Of a stretch of 64,000 nt of DNA, positions 42,321-49,446 are shown in pieces (within the stretch, counting starts at the first letter, position 1; each line of letters begins with the position of its first letter). The stretch spans positions 248,001-312,000 of the forward strand of contig NZ_LXFU01000035.1 in assembly GCF_001657485.1 (NCBI RefSeq), given 5' to 3'. The notes below the pieces were generated by a model. That model was not told the origin of the DNA. It did no database searches and worked only from the letters and a program-made list of their open reading frames with translations. Origin of the DNA: Rhizobium sp. WYCCWR10014 (lineage in GTDB: Bacteria; Pseudomonadota; Alphaproteobacteria; Rhizobiales; Rhizobiaceae). The position numbers and the translations under genes were made by a program.

Positions 42321-42325
42321 TTCAG

Positions 42326-42423
42326 AGCCGCGCGTCTTTTCAGACGCGCAAAGGACGCTGTAACACTTTGAATTGCTGGATAATTTTATTCTTAAATCGA
42401 TTCCGATTTAAGGAATTATGCAG
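42326..42423. repeat. Mosaic palindromic repeat, copy 3 (inverted)
   Basis: In the opposite order to copies 1 and 2: GCGCGTCTTTTCAGACGCGC with AAAGGACGCTGTA (42330-42363), then the AT-rich palindrome ending TAAGGAATTATGCA at 42423. It overlaps the 3' end of the sigma-factor gene, providing its last codons and stop. Confidence 0.85.
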
Positions 42424-43673
42424 TGGCCTGACATTTTCTGCCGCGCCTCCTTTAGCCGACCGGCAAGAAAATCGCGCACGGCGGGGCTGTCGCTGAGGCC
42501 GATCGCTGTCATATAGGCATCGGCTGCCGCGGTATCATCGCCGGCCTGGGTCAGGAGGAACGCACGCACCGCCCAGTAGGGCTGGTAGCTTGCGATGTGG
42601 CGCGGATCGAGCTTGTCGAGCCGCTCCAGGCCGGCAGTGGCGCTCAAGGCCCTGCCGATCACCGCAGCCTGGCTGACACGTGCACCCAGCGTCGGCTTCA
42701 TCATCACCAGCGCCGCGTAGAGTGTCGTCAGCGCCTGCCAGTCGGTCGTTCCCGACAGCCGGCGCGCTGCATGCACGGACTGGATTGCCGCCTGACACTG
42801 GAAGGGGCCGAAACGGTCGAAGCCGCCGGCCTTGCGCAGCAGTGCATCCGCCTCGGCAATCATGATCGCGTTCCACGCGGCCCCGTCCTGCTCGTCCAGC
42901 GGCACATATCGGCCGCTATCGTCGCGCCGGGCGCTGCGGCGGGCTTCGCAGTGAAGCATCAGCGAGAGCAGGCCGATCGCTTCTGGTTCGTCCGGCAACA
43001 CTGCCAGAAGCGCACGGCCGAGCCAGATCGCCTCGCCAGCGAGTGAATGGCGCTCTTCCTCACCGTCGAGACCGTCCCAGCCGAGACCGTAAGCCGCGTA
43101 GATCGCCGAAAGCACCGTGGCGAGCCGCCCGGGCAATGCGAGGCGAGGCGGGACGGCGAAGGGAATGCCGGCATCGCGGATCTTCACCTTGGCCCGCACC
43201 AGCCGCTGGCTCATCGCCTCTGGTGAGACGACGAACGATCGGGCGATGGTCTTTGCCTCGATGCCGAGAACGGTCTGCAGCATCAGCGCCGTATGCACGG
43301 AGCTGTCGATGGCGGGATGGGTGCAGGCGAAGAGCAGCTTCAGCCGCTCATCAGGAAAGACGGCGTTGCCCGCCGCGTTCATGCGTTCCTCCGCCTCCTC
43401 GAAGGCGACCGATATCGTCGTTTGCGCATTGGCCTCGACGATGCGGTGGCGGGCCGCCTGCATGAGGTTGCGGCGGGCAGCCACCAGCAGCCAGCCTTCC
43501 GGATTGCTGGGAACGCCGCGCTCCGGCCAGACGCGAAGGGCCGAAGCCAGCGCTTCCGACAATGCGTCTTCTGCCGCCGGCACGTCGCGCGAGCGGGCGG
43601 CGAGAAAGGCGATCAGTTTGCCGTAGGACTGACGCGCCACCTTTTCGGCAGCGCGTCCGGCATCGGGCGGCAT
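42408..43673 (-). CDS. ECF RNA polymerase sigma factor (ECF42-like)
   Basis: A 421-residue sigma factor with an extended C-terminus. Region 2 is near the N-terminus (SYGKLIAFLAARSRDVPAAEDALSEALASALRVWP; landmarks DVPAAEDALSEAL and NPEGWLLVAARRNLM), region 4 follows at about 120-175 (QTVLGIEAKTIARSFVVS and AMSQRLVRAKVKI). The remaining ~230 residues form the TPR-like domain typical of ECF42-type factors, which are controlled without a classical anti-sigma factor. It is eight bases from the YciI/DGPF gene, the usual partner. The final residues GHCIIP and the stop are read from a mosaic repeat. Confidence 0.92.
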   Translation of the reverse strand: MPPDAGRAAEKVARQSYGKLIAFLAARSRDVPAAEDALSEALASALRVWPERGVPSNPEGWLLVAARRNLMQAARHRIVEANAQTTISVAFEEAEERMNAAGNAVFPDERLKLLFACTHPAIDSSVHTALMLQTVLGIEAKTIARSFVVSPEAMSQRLVRAKVKIRDAGIPFAVPPRLALPGRLATVLSAIYAAYGLGWDGLDGEEERHSLAGEAIWLGRALLAVLPDEPEAIGLLSLMLHCEARRSARRDDSGRYVPLDEQDGAAWNAIMIAEADALLRKAGGFDRFGPFQCQAAIQSVHAARRLSGTTDWQALTTLYAALVMMKPTLGARVSQAAVIGRALSATAGLERLDKLDPRHIASYQPYWAVRAFLLTQAGDDTAAADAYMTAIGLSDSPAVRDFLAGRLKEARQKMSGHCIIP

Positions 43674-43680
43674 AACCGCC

Positions 43681-44019
43681 TCACATCTGGAGGCGCGGGC
43701 GTACCTCGACCGAACCCTTGTCGGAGATCGGAACGCGGGTCGCCCATTCGAGCGCGGTGTCCATATCAGGGACGTCGATCAGATAAAAGCCGCCGAGCTG
43801 TTCTTTGCCTTCCGGATAGGGACCGTCCTGAACATCATGGTCCTCGCCTTTGCGGCGCACGATCGTGCCGGTCTCCGGGCCCGTCAGTCCGGCGCCGCCG
43901 GTCATGATTCCTGCTTGGGCGAGCGCCTGGCTGTAGGCGACCCAGCCGTCGCGATAGACGGGATCGCTGCGGCGGGCGAAATCCTCGGCGGCTTCGCGAA
44001 TGATGAGAGCATATTGCAT
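43681..44019 (-). CDS. YciI/DGPF family protein
   Basis: A 112-residue YCII-related (DGPF domain) protein. Family marks are QYALIIREAAEDFARR at the start, the DGPYPEGKEQLGGFYLIDVPDMDTAL segment (DGPYPEGKEQLGGFY as landmark) and EVRPRL at the end. Such proteins are almost always encoded next to ECF42-type sigma factors and may act in the same signalling pathway. The ATG at 44019 has AGGAG six bases before it; the long frame to 44268 is not used. It is transcribed together with the downstream sigma-factor gene. Confidence 0.92.
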   Translation of the reverse strand: MQYALIIREAAEDFARRSDPVYRDGWVAYSQALAQAGIMTGGAGLTGPETGTIVRRKGEDHDVQDGPYPEGKEQLGGFYLIDVPDMDTALEWATRVPISDKGSVEVRPRLQM

Positions 44020-44291
44020 GGAAAACTCCTGATCTCGTTGCTGACGTTGATCCGAGCCTCCCGGTATCGGGGATCGAGATCCCGAAAGCCGTGAAGCCCG
44101 GCGGAGCGGCGCGGCCGTTCCGAAACAATGAGGCGCGGCCACCGGTCGTTTCGACATGGCTTTCAAAAAAATATGCGAAAAAGAAAAATGGCGCCGAAAA
44201 TCGCAAGCAAGCGAGCCGAGCTCAACGGCGCCGGCGCTGCTCAGGGGCGCGAAAGGGCAGGGCGGCAATCACGCCGCCGCTGCCGGTCTGC

Positions 44292-44480
44292 TCAGGACTC
44301 GGCCTTCGTCTGGTCGACGACCTCGGCGCTTGGCGTGTTCTTCTTGATGGATTCAATGGCACTCACGGCGGACGCCTTCGCCTTGTAGCCTTCGGACAGG
44401 AACATGGTTTCCCCGTTCGATGCCTTGAAGCGGAAGCGGAACTCGCCGGCTTTATCCTTATAGACTTCGAATTTATACAT
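44292..44480 (-). CDS. YegP family protein (DUF1508)
   Basis: A 62-residue DUF1508/YegP domain: YKFEVYKDKAGEFRFRFKAS, then NGETMFLSEGYKAKASAVSA (landmarks). One copy of the beta-alpha-beta unit, where E. coli YegP has two. Function is unknown. The ATG at 44480 is preceded by GGAGAC; the frame extends to 44516 without a site. The C-terminal PSAEVVDQTKAES tail is acidic and probably disordered. Confidence 0.88.
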   Translation of the reverse strand: MYKFEVYKDKAGEFRFRFKASNGETMFLSEGYKAKASAVSAIESIKKNTPSAEVVDQTKAES

Positions 44481-44582
44481 AGATGTCTCCCGAAATCCCA
44501 AAACGCTGAATTGCAACCATCAGCTTAGTGGAGGCTAGATCAAAATGGCGAGCTTTTCCACTGCCTTAATCAGGATTGGGTT

Positions 44583-44622
44583 GCTTAGCGTCCAATTGTC
44601 ACCGTTTCTATTGGACGCAAGC
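44583..44622. repeat. Long hairpin in intergenic region
   Basis: GCTT-a-GCGTCCAAT (44583-44596) and ATTGGACGC-AAGC (44610-44622) pair over 13 base pairs with one bulge. There is no T-run. It may be a regulatory or REP-like element in the gap between yegP and the Bug gene. Confidence 0.55.
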
Positions 44623-44648
44623 GAATGAGGGCGCCAGCGCCTATCCCC

Positions 44649-44699
44649 GAGAACAGGATGATTTCAGGCCGATCGGCCTAAAATCTGAATCCTGTTCTC
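44649..44699. repeat. 51-bp imperfect palindrome
   Basis: Outer arms GAGAACAGGAT and ATCCTGTTCTC are perfect; an inner perfect AGGCCGATCGGCCT (44666-44679) lies near the centre, and the segments between pair with few mismatches. This looks like a mobile intergenic palindrome of rhizobia rather than a gene-specific terminator. Confidence 0.7.
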
Positions 44700-44710
44700 A
44701 TTTAAAGAAT

Positions 44711-44759
44711 AGAGCGTGACGTCATCCGAAAACCGCTCACACTTTGCGGATCATGCTCG
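44711..44759. repeat. Intergenic repeat next to Bug gene
   Basis: AGAGCGTGAC...CCGAAAACCGCTCACACTTTGCGG...CATGCTC (ends cited) resembles the fragment at 36419-36466. It directly abuts the 3' end of the Bug-type gene and forms a composite block with the palindrome at 44649. Confidence 0.6.
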
Positions 44760-44762
44760 GCA

Positions 44763-45755
44763 TCACTCCATCTGGATGTTCGCGCCCTTGACGACCGGTC
44801 CCCATTTGGCGAGTTCGGCCTTCACATGGGCGGCGAGTTCCTCCGGCGTCGAGCCGACGATGGTGGCGCTGAATTCTTTCATCCGTTCGGCGACGGCTGG
44901 GTCGGCGAGCGCCTTTTTAGCCGAGGCGTTGAGGCGCGTCACGACCTCGCTCGGCGTCTTGGCCGGGGCGAAAAGCGCGTTCCAGGTGTAGGTCTCGTAA
45001 CCTGGAATGCCCGACTCGGCGACGGTCGGTACGTCGGGGAAGGAGGGCGCGCGCTCGGCCGTGGTCACCGCCAGCGCCCGCAGAGTGCCGGCCTTGATGT
45101 GGCTCGACGAGGAGGGCAGGTTGTCGAACATGATCGGCACCTGGTTACCGATGACGTCGTTCAATGCCGGACCGGCGCCCTTATAGGGGATGTGCTGCAT
45201 GCTGACGCCGGCCATGGACTTGAAGAGTTCGCCGGAAAGATGCAACGGCGTGCCGTTGCCCGACGAGGCGTAACTGTATTTGTCGGGCTCGGCCTTCAGC
45301 AGCGCGACCAACTCCTGCACGGTCTTTGCCGGCAGTTGCGGATTTACCACCAGCACGTTCGGCACGACCACAAGCAGCGAGATCGGCGCGAAATCCTTTT
45401 CGGCGTCATATGGCGTCGATTTCAGGATCAGCGGATTGAGGGCGTGGGTCGCGACCGTGCCCATCAGGATGGTGTAGCCGTCCGGTTCGGCGCGGGCGAC
45501 GTTACCGGCGCCGAGATTGCCGCCGGCGCCGGCGACATTCTGGACGATCACCTGCTGGCCGAGATCCTCCGACATCTTCTGCGCGACGATGCGGGCGACG
45601 ACATCGGTCGAGCCGCCGGCCGCGAAGGGCACGACCATGGTGATCGCGCGATCGGGAAAATCCGCAGCAGCGGCAGACCCGCCGACGGCAAGGGCCGCAA
45701 GCGCACCGAAACCGAGCGCAAGGCCCGTACGTCGCGTCATATCGAAAAGCGCCAT
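44763..45755 (-). CDS. Bug family substrate-binding protein
   Basis: A 330-residue periplasmic binding protein of the Bug/TctC family, which delivers carboxylates or other small anions to tripartite tricarboxylate transporters. Signal peptide: MTRRTGLALGFGALAALAVG with cleavage near AAA-ADF. The mature start FPDRAITMVVPFAAGGSTDV is diagnostic, as are FKSMAGVSMQHIPYKGAGPA and VPTVAESGIPGYE (landmarks). No TctA/TctB genes are adjacent, so it is an orphan. GGAGGAGATAGGA precedes the ATG at 45755. Confidence 0.93.
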   Translation of the reverse strand: MALFDMTRRTGLALGFGALAALAVGGSAAAADFPDRAITMVVPFAAGGSTDVVARIVAQKMSEDLGQQVIVQNVAGAGGNLGAGNVARAEPDGYTILMGTVATHALNPLILKSTPYDAEKDFAPISLLVVVPNVLVVNPQLPAKTVQELVALLKAEPDKYSYASSGNGTPLHLSGELFKSMAGVSMQHIPYKGAGPALNDVIGNQVPIMFDNLPSSSSHIKAGTLRALAVTTAERAPSFPDVPTVAESGIPGYETYTWNALFAPAKTPSEVVTRLNASAKKALADPAVAERMKEFSATIVGSTPEELAAHVKAELAKWGPVVKGANIQME

Positions 45756-45898
45756 TCCTATCTCCTCCCAAGAATTTCAGCAGCAATATCCCCACCCCGG
45801 GGAATGAAGAGGTTAGGGCAGGACGCGCGAAAGACAACCGCAGAGGGGCGCGGCGGGTTCAGACTTTAGTCGCTGTCGGCGGGAGAAGTGCGCGCCGG

Positions 45899-47701
45899 CT
45901 ATTTCGCGGCGGCGAGCACATCCTCATTGGCGGCGTCGAATTGCAGCCGCGCCAGCCGCGCATAGATGCCGCCATGGCGGATCAGGCTCTGATGCGTGCC
46001 CTCTTCGACGACCCGGCCCTGGTCCATGACGAGAATGCGGTCGGCCTTCAGCACGGTTGCCAGGCGATGGGCGATGACGAGCGTCGTGCGGCCGTCCACC
46101 AGTCCGTCAAGCGCCTTCTGCACCAGCGTCTCGCTTTCGGCGTCAAGCGCGGAGGTTGCCTCGTCGAGCAGCAGCACGGGTGCGTTCTTCAGGATGGCGC
46201 GGGCAATGGCGATGCGTTGGCGCTGGCCGCCGGAGAGCGTGATGCCGCGTTCGCCGACCTCGGTCTCGTAGCCCTGGTCCAGCCGCGCAATGAATTCGTC
46301 GGCCTGCGCGGCAAGAGCTGCGGCGCGGACCTCGTCACGCGAGGCGCCCGGACGGCCGAAGGCGATGTTGTCATGAATCGAGGCGGCAAAGATGGTGACG
46401 TCCTGCGGTACGATGGCGATGCGCTGGCGCAGCTCGTCGGGCGTCGCCAGCTGCGCGTCGACACCATCGATCTTCACGCTGCCCTGCTGCGGATCGTAGA
46501 AGCGCAGCAGCAGCGAAAAGACGGTGCTCTTGCCGGCACCGGAAGGGCCGACGATGGCGACGGTCTCACCCGGCGTGATCGCGAAGCTTAAGCCATGTAG
46601 CGCCGATTTGCCGGGGCGCGAGGGATAGGCAAAATGAACACCTGAGAATTCGACGCGGCCGCGGCTGGGCGAAGGAAGCGGCTCAGGGCTGGCGGGGGCT
46701 GTGATCGGCGAGACCTCGTCGAGAAGCTCGGTCAGCCGGTCTGCGGCACCGGCTGCCTGCGAGAGTTCACCCCAGACCTCCGACAGCGCGCCCAGCGAAC
46801 CGGCGGAGATGACGGCATAGAGCAGGAACTGGCCAAGCGTGCCGGCCGAAAGCGTGCCGGCAAGCACGCTGTGAGCGCCGAACCAGAGCACGGCAACGAC
46901 GCTGCCGAAGATCAGCGTGATGGCGATCCCGGTCAGCAGAGCGCGCGAGCGGATGGCGGCGCGGGCCGCCTCGTAGGCGGATTCGACGGCGGTGCCGTAA
47001 CGCGTCGCTGCGGCATCCTCGCCATTGAAGGCCTGGACGGTGCGGGTCGCGGCGATCGTCTCGTTGGCGAAGGCGGAGGCATCGGCCAGCGTATCCTGGG
47101 CGGCGCGCGAGCGCTTGCGTACCGAGCGGCCGAAGGCGACGAGCGGGAAGACGATCAGTGGGATCGCTCCGATGACGAGGCTCGAAAGCTTCGGCGAGGT
47201 GACGATCATCATGCCCATGGCGCCGATACAGAGGATGAAGTTCCTGAGCGCCACCGAGGCGGTGGCGCCGACGGCAGACTTGATCTGCGTCGTATCGGCG
47301 GTCAGCCGCGAGACGATCTCGCCGGATTGGTTGACGTCGAAGAAGGAGGGCGACAGCCGGGTCACATGGGAAAAGACATCGCGGCGAAGATCGGCGACGA
47401 TGCGCTCGCCGATGGTGATGACGAAATAATAGCGCAGCGCGCTGGCGACCGCGAGCACGATGGCCATGACCATCAGCATGGCGAAGTAGCTGTTGATGAA
47501 GCGGCCGTCGGATTGGGTGAAGCCGTGATCGATCATGCGACGCACGGCGAGCGGCAGCGCCAGCGAGGTGATGGCGGCAAGCGCCAGCGACATCAGCGCA
47601 CCGGCCACCAGGCCACGATAACGCATGAGATAGGGCGTCAGCCTGCCGAGCGGTCGCAGCGATCGCTTCTTGTTTTCCTCTGCCCGTGCCTGCTCTGCCA
47701 A
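45899..47701 (-). CDS. ABC exporter (permease and ATPase in one chain)
   Basis: A 600-residue half-transporter of the ABCB/MsbA-like group. The N-terminal ~320 residues have six transmembrane segments; the C-terminal ATPase has Walker A GPSGAGKST, Q-loop QDVTIFAAS, signature LSGGQRQRIAIARA, Walker B VLLLDEATSALD, and H-loop in VIAHRLA. It functions as a homodimer or heterodimer exporting lipids, drugs or peptides. Translation seems to start at TTG 47701, with GGAG five bases upstream; no earlier ATG is suitable. It stands alone upstream of the divergent rpmE gene. Confidence 0.94.
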   Translation of the reverse strand: MAEQARAEENKKRSLRPLGRLTPYLMRYRGLVAGALMSLALAAITSLALPLAVRRMIDHGFTQSDGRFINSYFAMLMVMAIVLAVASALRYYFVITIGERIVADLRRDVFSHVTRLSPSFFDVNQSGEIVSRLTADTTQIKSAVGATASVALRNFILCIGAMGMMIVTSPKLSSLVIGAIPLIVFPLVAFGRSVRKRSRAAQDTLADASAFANETIAATRTVQAFNGEDAAATRYGTAVESAYEAARAAIRSRALLTGIAITLIFGSVVAVLWFGAHSVLAGTLSAGTLGQFLLYAVISAGSLGALSEVWGELSQAAGAADRLTELLDEVSPITAPASPEPLPSPSRGRVEFSGVHFAYPSRPGKSALHGLSFAITPGETVAIVGPSGAGKSTVFSLLLRFYDPQQGSVKIDGVDAQLATPDELRQRIAIVPQDVTIFAASIHDNIAFGRPGASRDEVRAAALAAQADEFIARLDQGYETEVGERGITLSGGQRQRIAIARAILKNAPVLLLDEATSALDAESETLVQKALDGLVDGRTTLVIAHRLATVLKADRILVMDQGRVVEEGTHQSLIRHGGIYARLARLQFDAANEDVLAAAK

Positions 47702-47893
47702 TTCGTCTCCGATCGCCTGCAGGACCCGCGCAATGCGGCCTGTTGGCTCTTGTTATCTAGGCGTCATTCATGTATAGGCACCGCATCCTAATGGGAAGCC
47801 GTAGCCATCCGACTGCGGCTTCATTTATTCAATCGGTTCGTTGGCCGCAACTGCATGCGGCAAATTGAACTCCGGTATCGCAGGAAGATTGTT

Positions 47894-48115
47894 ATGAAGG
47901 CAGGCATCCATCCCGAATATCACATGATCAAGGTGGTCATGACCGATGGCACTGAGTACGAAACCCGCTCGACCTGGGGTTCGGAAGGCGCTGTCATGAA
48001 CCTCGAAATCGATTCCAAGTCGCATCCGGCCTGGACCGGCGGCAACCAGCAGCTCATGGACCGCGGTGGCCGCGTCTCCAAGTTCAACAAGCGTTTCGGT
48101 GGCCTCGGCCTCTAA
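47894..48115 (+). CDS. rpmE: 50S ribosomal protein L31 (zinc-free type)
   Basis: A 73-residue L31: [20 protein letters not shown], then [20 protein letters not shown] and the C-terminal [15 protein letters not shown]31 bridges the ribosomal subunits. It lacks the CxxC zinc ligands of the canonical form (the only zinc-type positions are Gly/Ser), as in other Rhizobiales. AGGAAG lies at normal distance from the ATG. The frame extends upstream to 47855 without support. A terminator follows at 48144. Confidence 0.96.
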   Translation: MKAGIHPEYHMIKVVMTDGTEYETRSTWGSEGAVMNLEIDSKSHPAWTGGNQQLMDRGGRVSKFNKRFGGLGL

Positions 48116-48143
48116 TCGCTTTTGCTCGACGGAATTCGAAGAG

Positions 48144-48166
48144 AGCCCGGTTTCGCCGGGCTTTTT
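48144..48166 (+). terminator. Terminator of rpmE
   Basis: AGCCCGG and CCGGGCT form a seven-base-pair stem with a TTTCG loop, followed by TTTTT. It lies 28 bases after the rpmE stop. Confidence 0.9.
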
Positions 48167-48182
48167 TGCGTTCGCAACGGCT

Positions 48183-48223
48183 TACAGCGCCGCGCGTCTT
48201 TTGAGACGCGCAAAGGACGCCGT
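48183..48223. repeat. Mosaic palindromic repeat, copy 4 (partial)
   Basis: TACAGCGCCGCGCGTCTTTT followed by GAGACGCGCAAAGGACGCC corresponds to the GC-rich half of the element at 42326, in the same orientation. The AT-rich half is missing. Confidence 0.8.
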
Positions 48224-48248
48224 GGGGAATGGTGGTGTTTAGAGGCAA

Positions 48249-48282
48249 ACAAAAAACCGGCCGCGTAAGACGCAGCCGGTTT
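48249..48282 (-). terminator. Terminator of DUF1465 gene
   Basis: AAACCGGC (48254-48261) and GCCGGTTT (48275-48282) form the stem; on the minus strand the hairpin is followed by a run of T. It lies 24 bases beyond the DUF1465 stop. Confidence 0.82.
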
Positions 48283-48306
48283 GTATTCGAATTTCTGCAG
48301 GTCCGG

Positions 48307-48822
48307 TCAGTTGTTGCCGAAGGCGGTCTGCAGCAGGGAAAGCTGGGCCTGGACGCTGTTCTGATTATCGTGAACGATCACTGCTTCGGACGGGCGGTAG
48401 ATCTCGCGGTCGAGCAGGGCAATGCGGTTCTGCAGACGCAGCGAGCGTTCGACGAGGTCGCGGAAGGATTCCGGCAGGTCGCCCCAGCCGGGCGCGGCGC
48501 GGTCGACGTTGAAGCCGTCGAGGCGAACCTTGTTCTTTTCGGCGAGCACCTGGTCACGGGACATTTCGCCGTTGTTGACGGCCCGCTGCAACAGCAGCCA
48601 GGAGGCCATCTGCATCAGGCGGGTGGTGAGACGCATTGATTCCGCGGCGTAGAGTACCGAGGCCATCCGCGGCAGAACCTTGGAAGCGGCGCGGCCCTGA
48701 CCGTCGAGATAGGCGGCAGTCTCTTCGACCAGCGACATGCCTTCCGCATAAAGTGCCTTGAACTGCGAGGATGCAGCGGCGCGGCCTGCAAAACTGATCG
48801 TGTTCAATCCAACTTCCGACAT
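48307..48822 (-). CDS. DUF1465 family protein
   Basis: A 171-residue DUF1465 protein found throughout Rhizobiales. Recognisable segments are FKALYAEGMSLVEETAAYLD, then VLYAAESMRLTTRLMQMASW and LPESFRDLVERSLRLQNRI (landmarks). It is largely helical with no signal peptide. Function is unknown; links to cell-cycle or morphogenesis control have been suggested for the family, but nothing here supports them directly. ATG 48822 is preferred (AGGGAC upstream). Terminated by its own hairpin. Confidence 0.88.
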   Translation of the reverse strand: MSEVGLNTISFAGRAAASSQFKALYAEGMSLVEETAAYLDGQGRAASKVLPRMASVLYAAESMRLTTRLMQMASWLLLQRAVNNGEMSRDQVLAEKNKVRLDGFNVDRAAPGWGDLPESFRDLVERSLRLQNRIALLDREIYRPSEAVIVHDNQNSVQAQLSLLQTAFGNN

Positions 48823-49213
48823 CGCAATAGTCCCTGTTCGCACGCAGCTACATATATTCAGGTAACGCCGGCACCGACGGAAAAGTTTCCAGGCCCGGTC
48901 TTTATGACTTTAAGATGGTATCATTAGCCCAAATGCGCAAGCCGTTTCTTAAGAAAGGGTTAATCTCCACAGTTTCGTGGAAGTGCGCCGGCCATAGGAA
49001 AAAGAAGAGCCGCAAACGCGGCTCTCAAGGTAAAACAGGGAGAAAAATCAGACCAATTCACCGCTTGGAAAACTGTCTGAGATCCAGAGGAAATCCGGAT
49101 GAATACAGTAATACCTTATAAAGCTTAATATTTTATTAACATTGTGCCGGATTAAGACTTGAGGCGGGCTATCTTATCCGCCTATAGCCTTGTTTTTCGG
49201 GGTTTTTATCGGA
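48823..49213. other. 391-bp intergenic region with two hairpins
   Basis: No convincing gene. AGAGCCGC-AAAC-GCGGCTCT (49006-49025) is followed on the minus strand by CTTCTTTTTCC and can end the DUF1192 transcript. A second nested hairpin at 49162-49189 (AGGCGG/CCGCCT or GGCTAT/ATAGCC) is followed on the plus strand by TTGTTTTT and has no upstream plus-strand gene, so it could end a small RNA. The stretch is AT-rich. A 68-codon plus-strand frame (48915-49121) has no family resemblance. Confidence 0.5.
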
Positions 49214-49405
49214 TCACGAGCGGAAGAAGCTTTCCGCCGCCTGCCGCCCGGAGGCTTTGCGGGCGGCCTCGGCCTCGAGACGGGCGATCTCCGTCTTCAG
49301 CAATTCCACCCGCGCTTTCAATTCGTCGACCGAAAGCATGGAGAGATCGGCGCCGATCTCGTGGGCGACTTTCTTCTGCGGCCGGTCATCATCGATGAAG
49401 CTCAT
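49214..49405 (-). CDS. DUF1192 family protein
   Basis: A 63-residue DUF1192 protein, a short coiled coil conserved in Alphaproteobacteria. The core is LSMLSVDELKARVELLKTEI and ARLEAEAARKASG (landmarks), with the SVDEL pattern typical of the family. Function is unknown. The ATG at 49405 has GGAGGACGAACC before it, a strong site. It lies 41 bases downstream of the MFS gene on the same strand and could be co-transcribed with it. Confidence 0.88.
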   Translation of the reverse strand: MSFIDDDRPQKKVAHEIGADLSMLSVDELKARVELLKTEIARLEAEAARKASGRQAAESFFRS

Positions 49406-49446
49406 GGTTCGTCCTCCGTTCGCTGCACACTTTTGCTGGAGTTGCT

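Noticed and set aside
48915..49121. 68-codon plus-strand frame in the DUF1465-DUF1192 gap
   Set aside because: Very Lys/Arg-rich, spans a minus-strand terminator hairpin and has no recognisable family.
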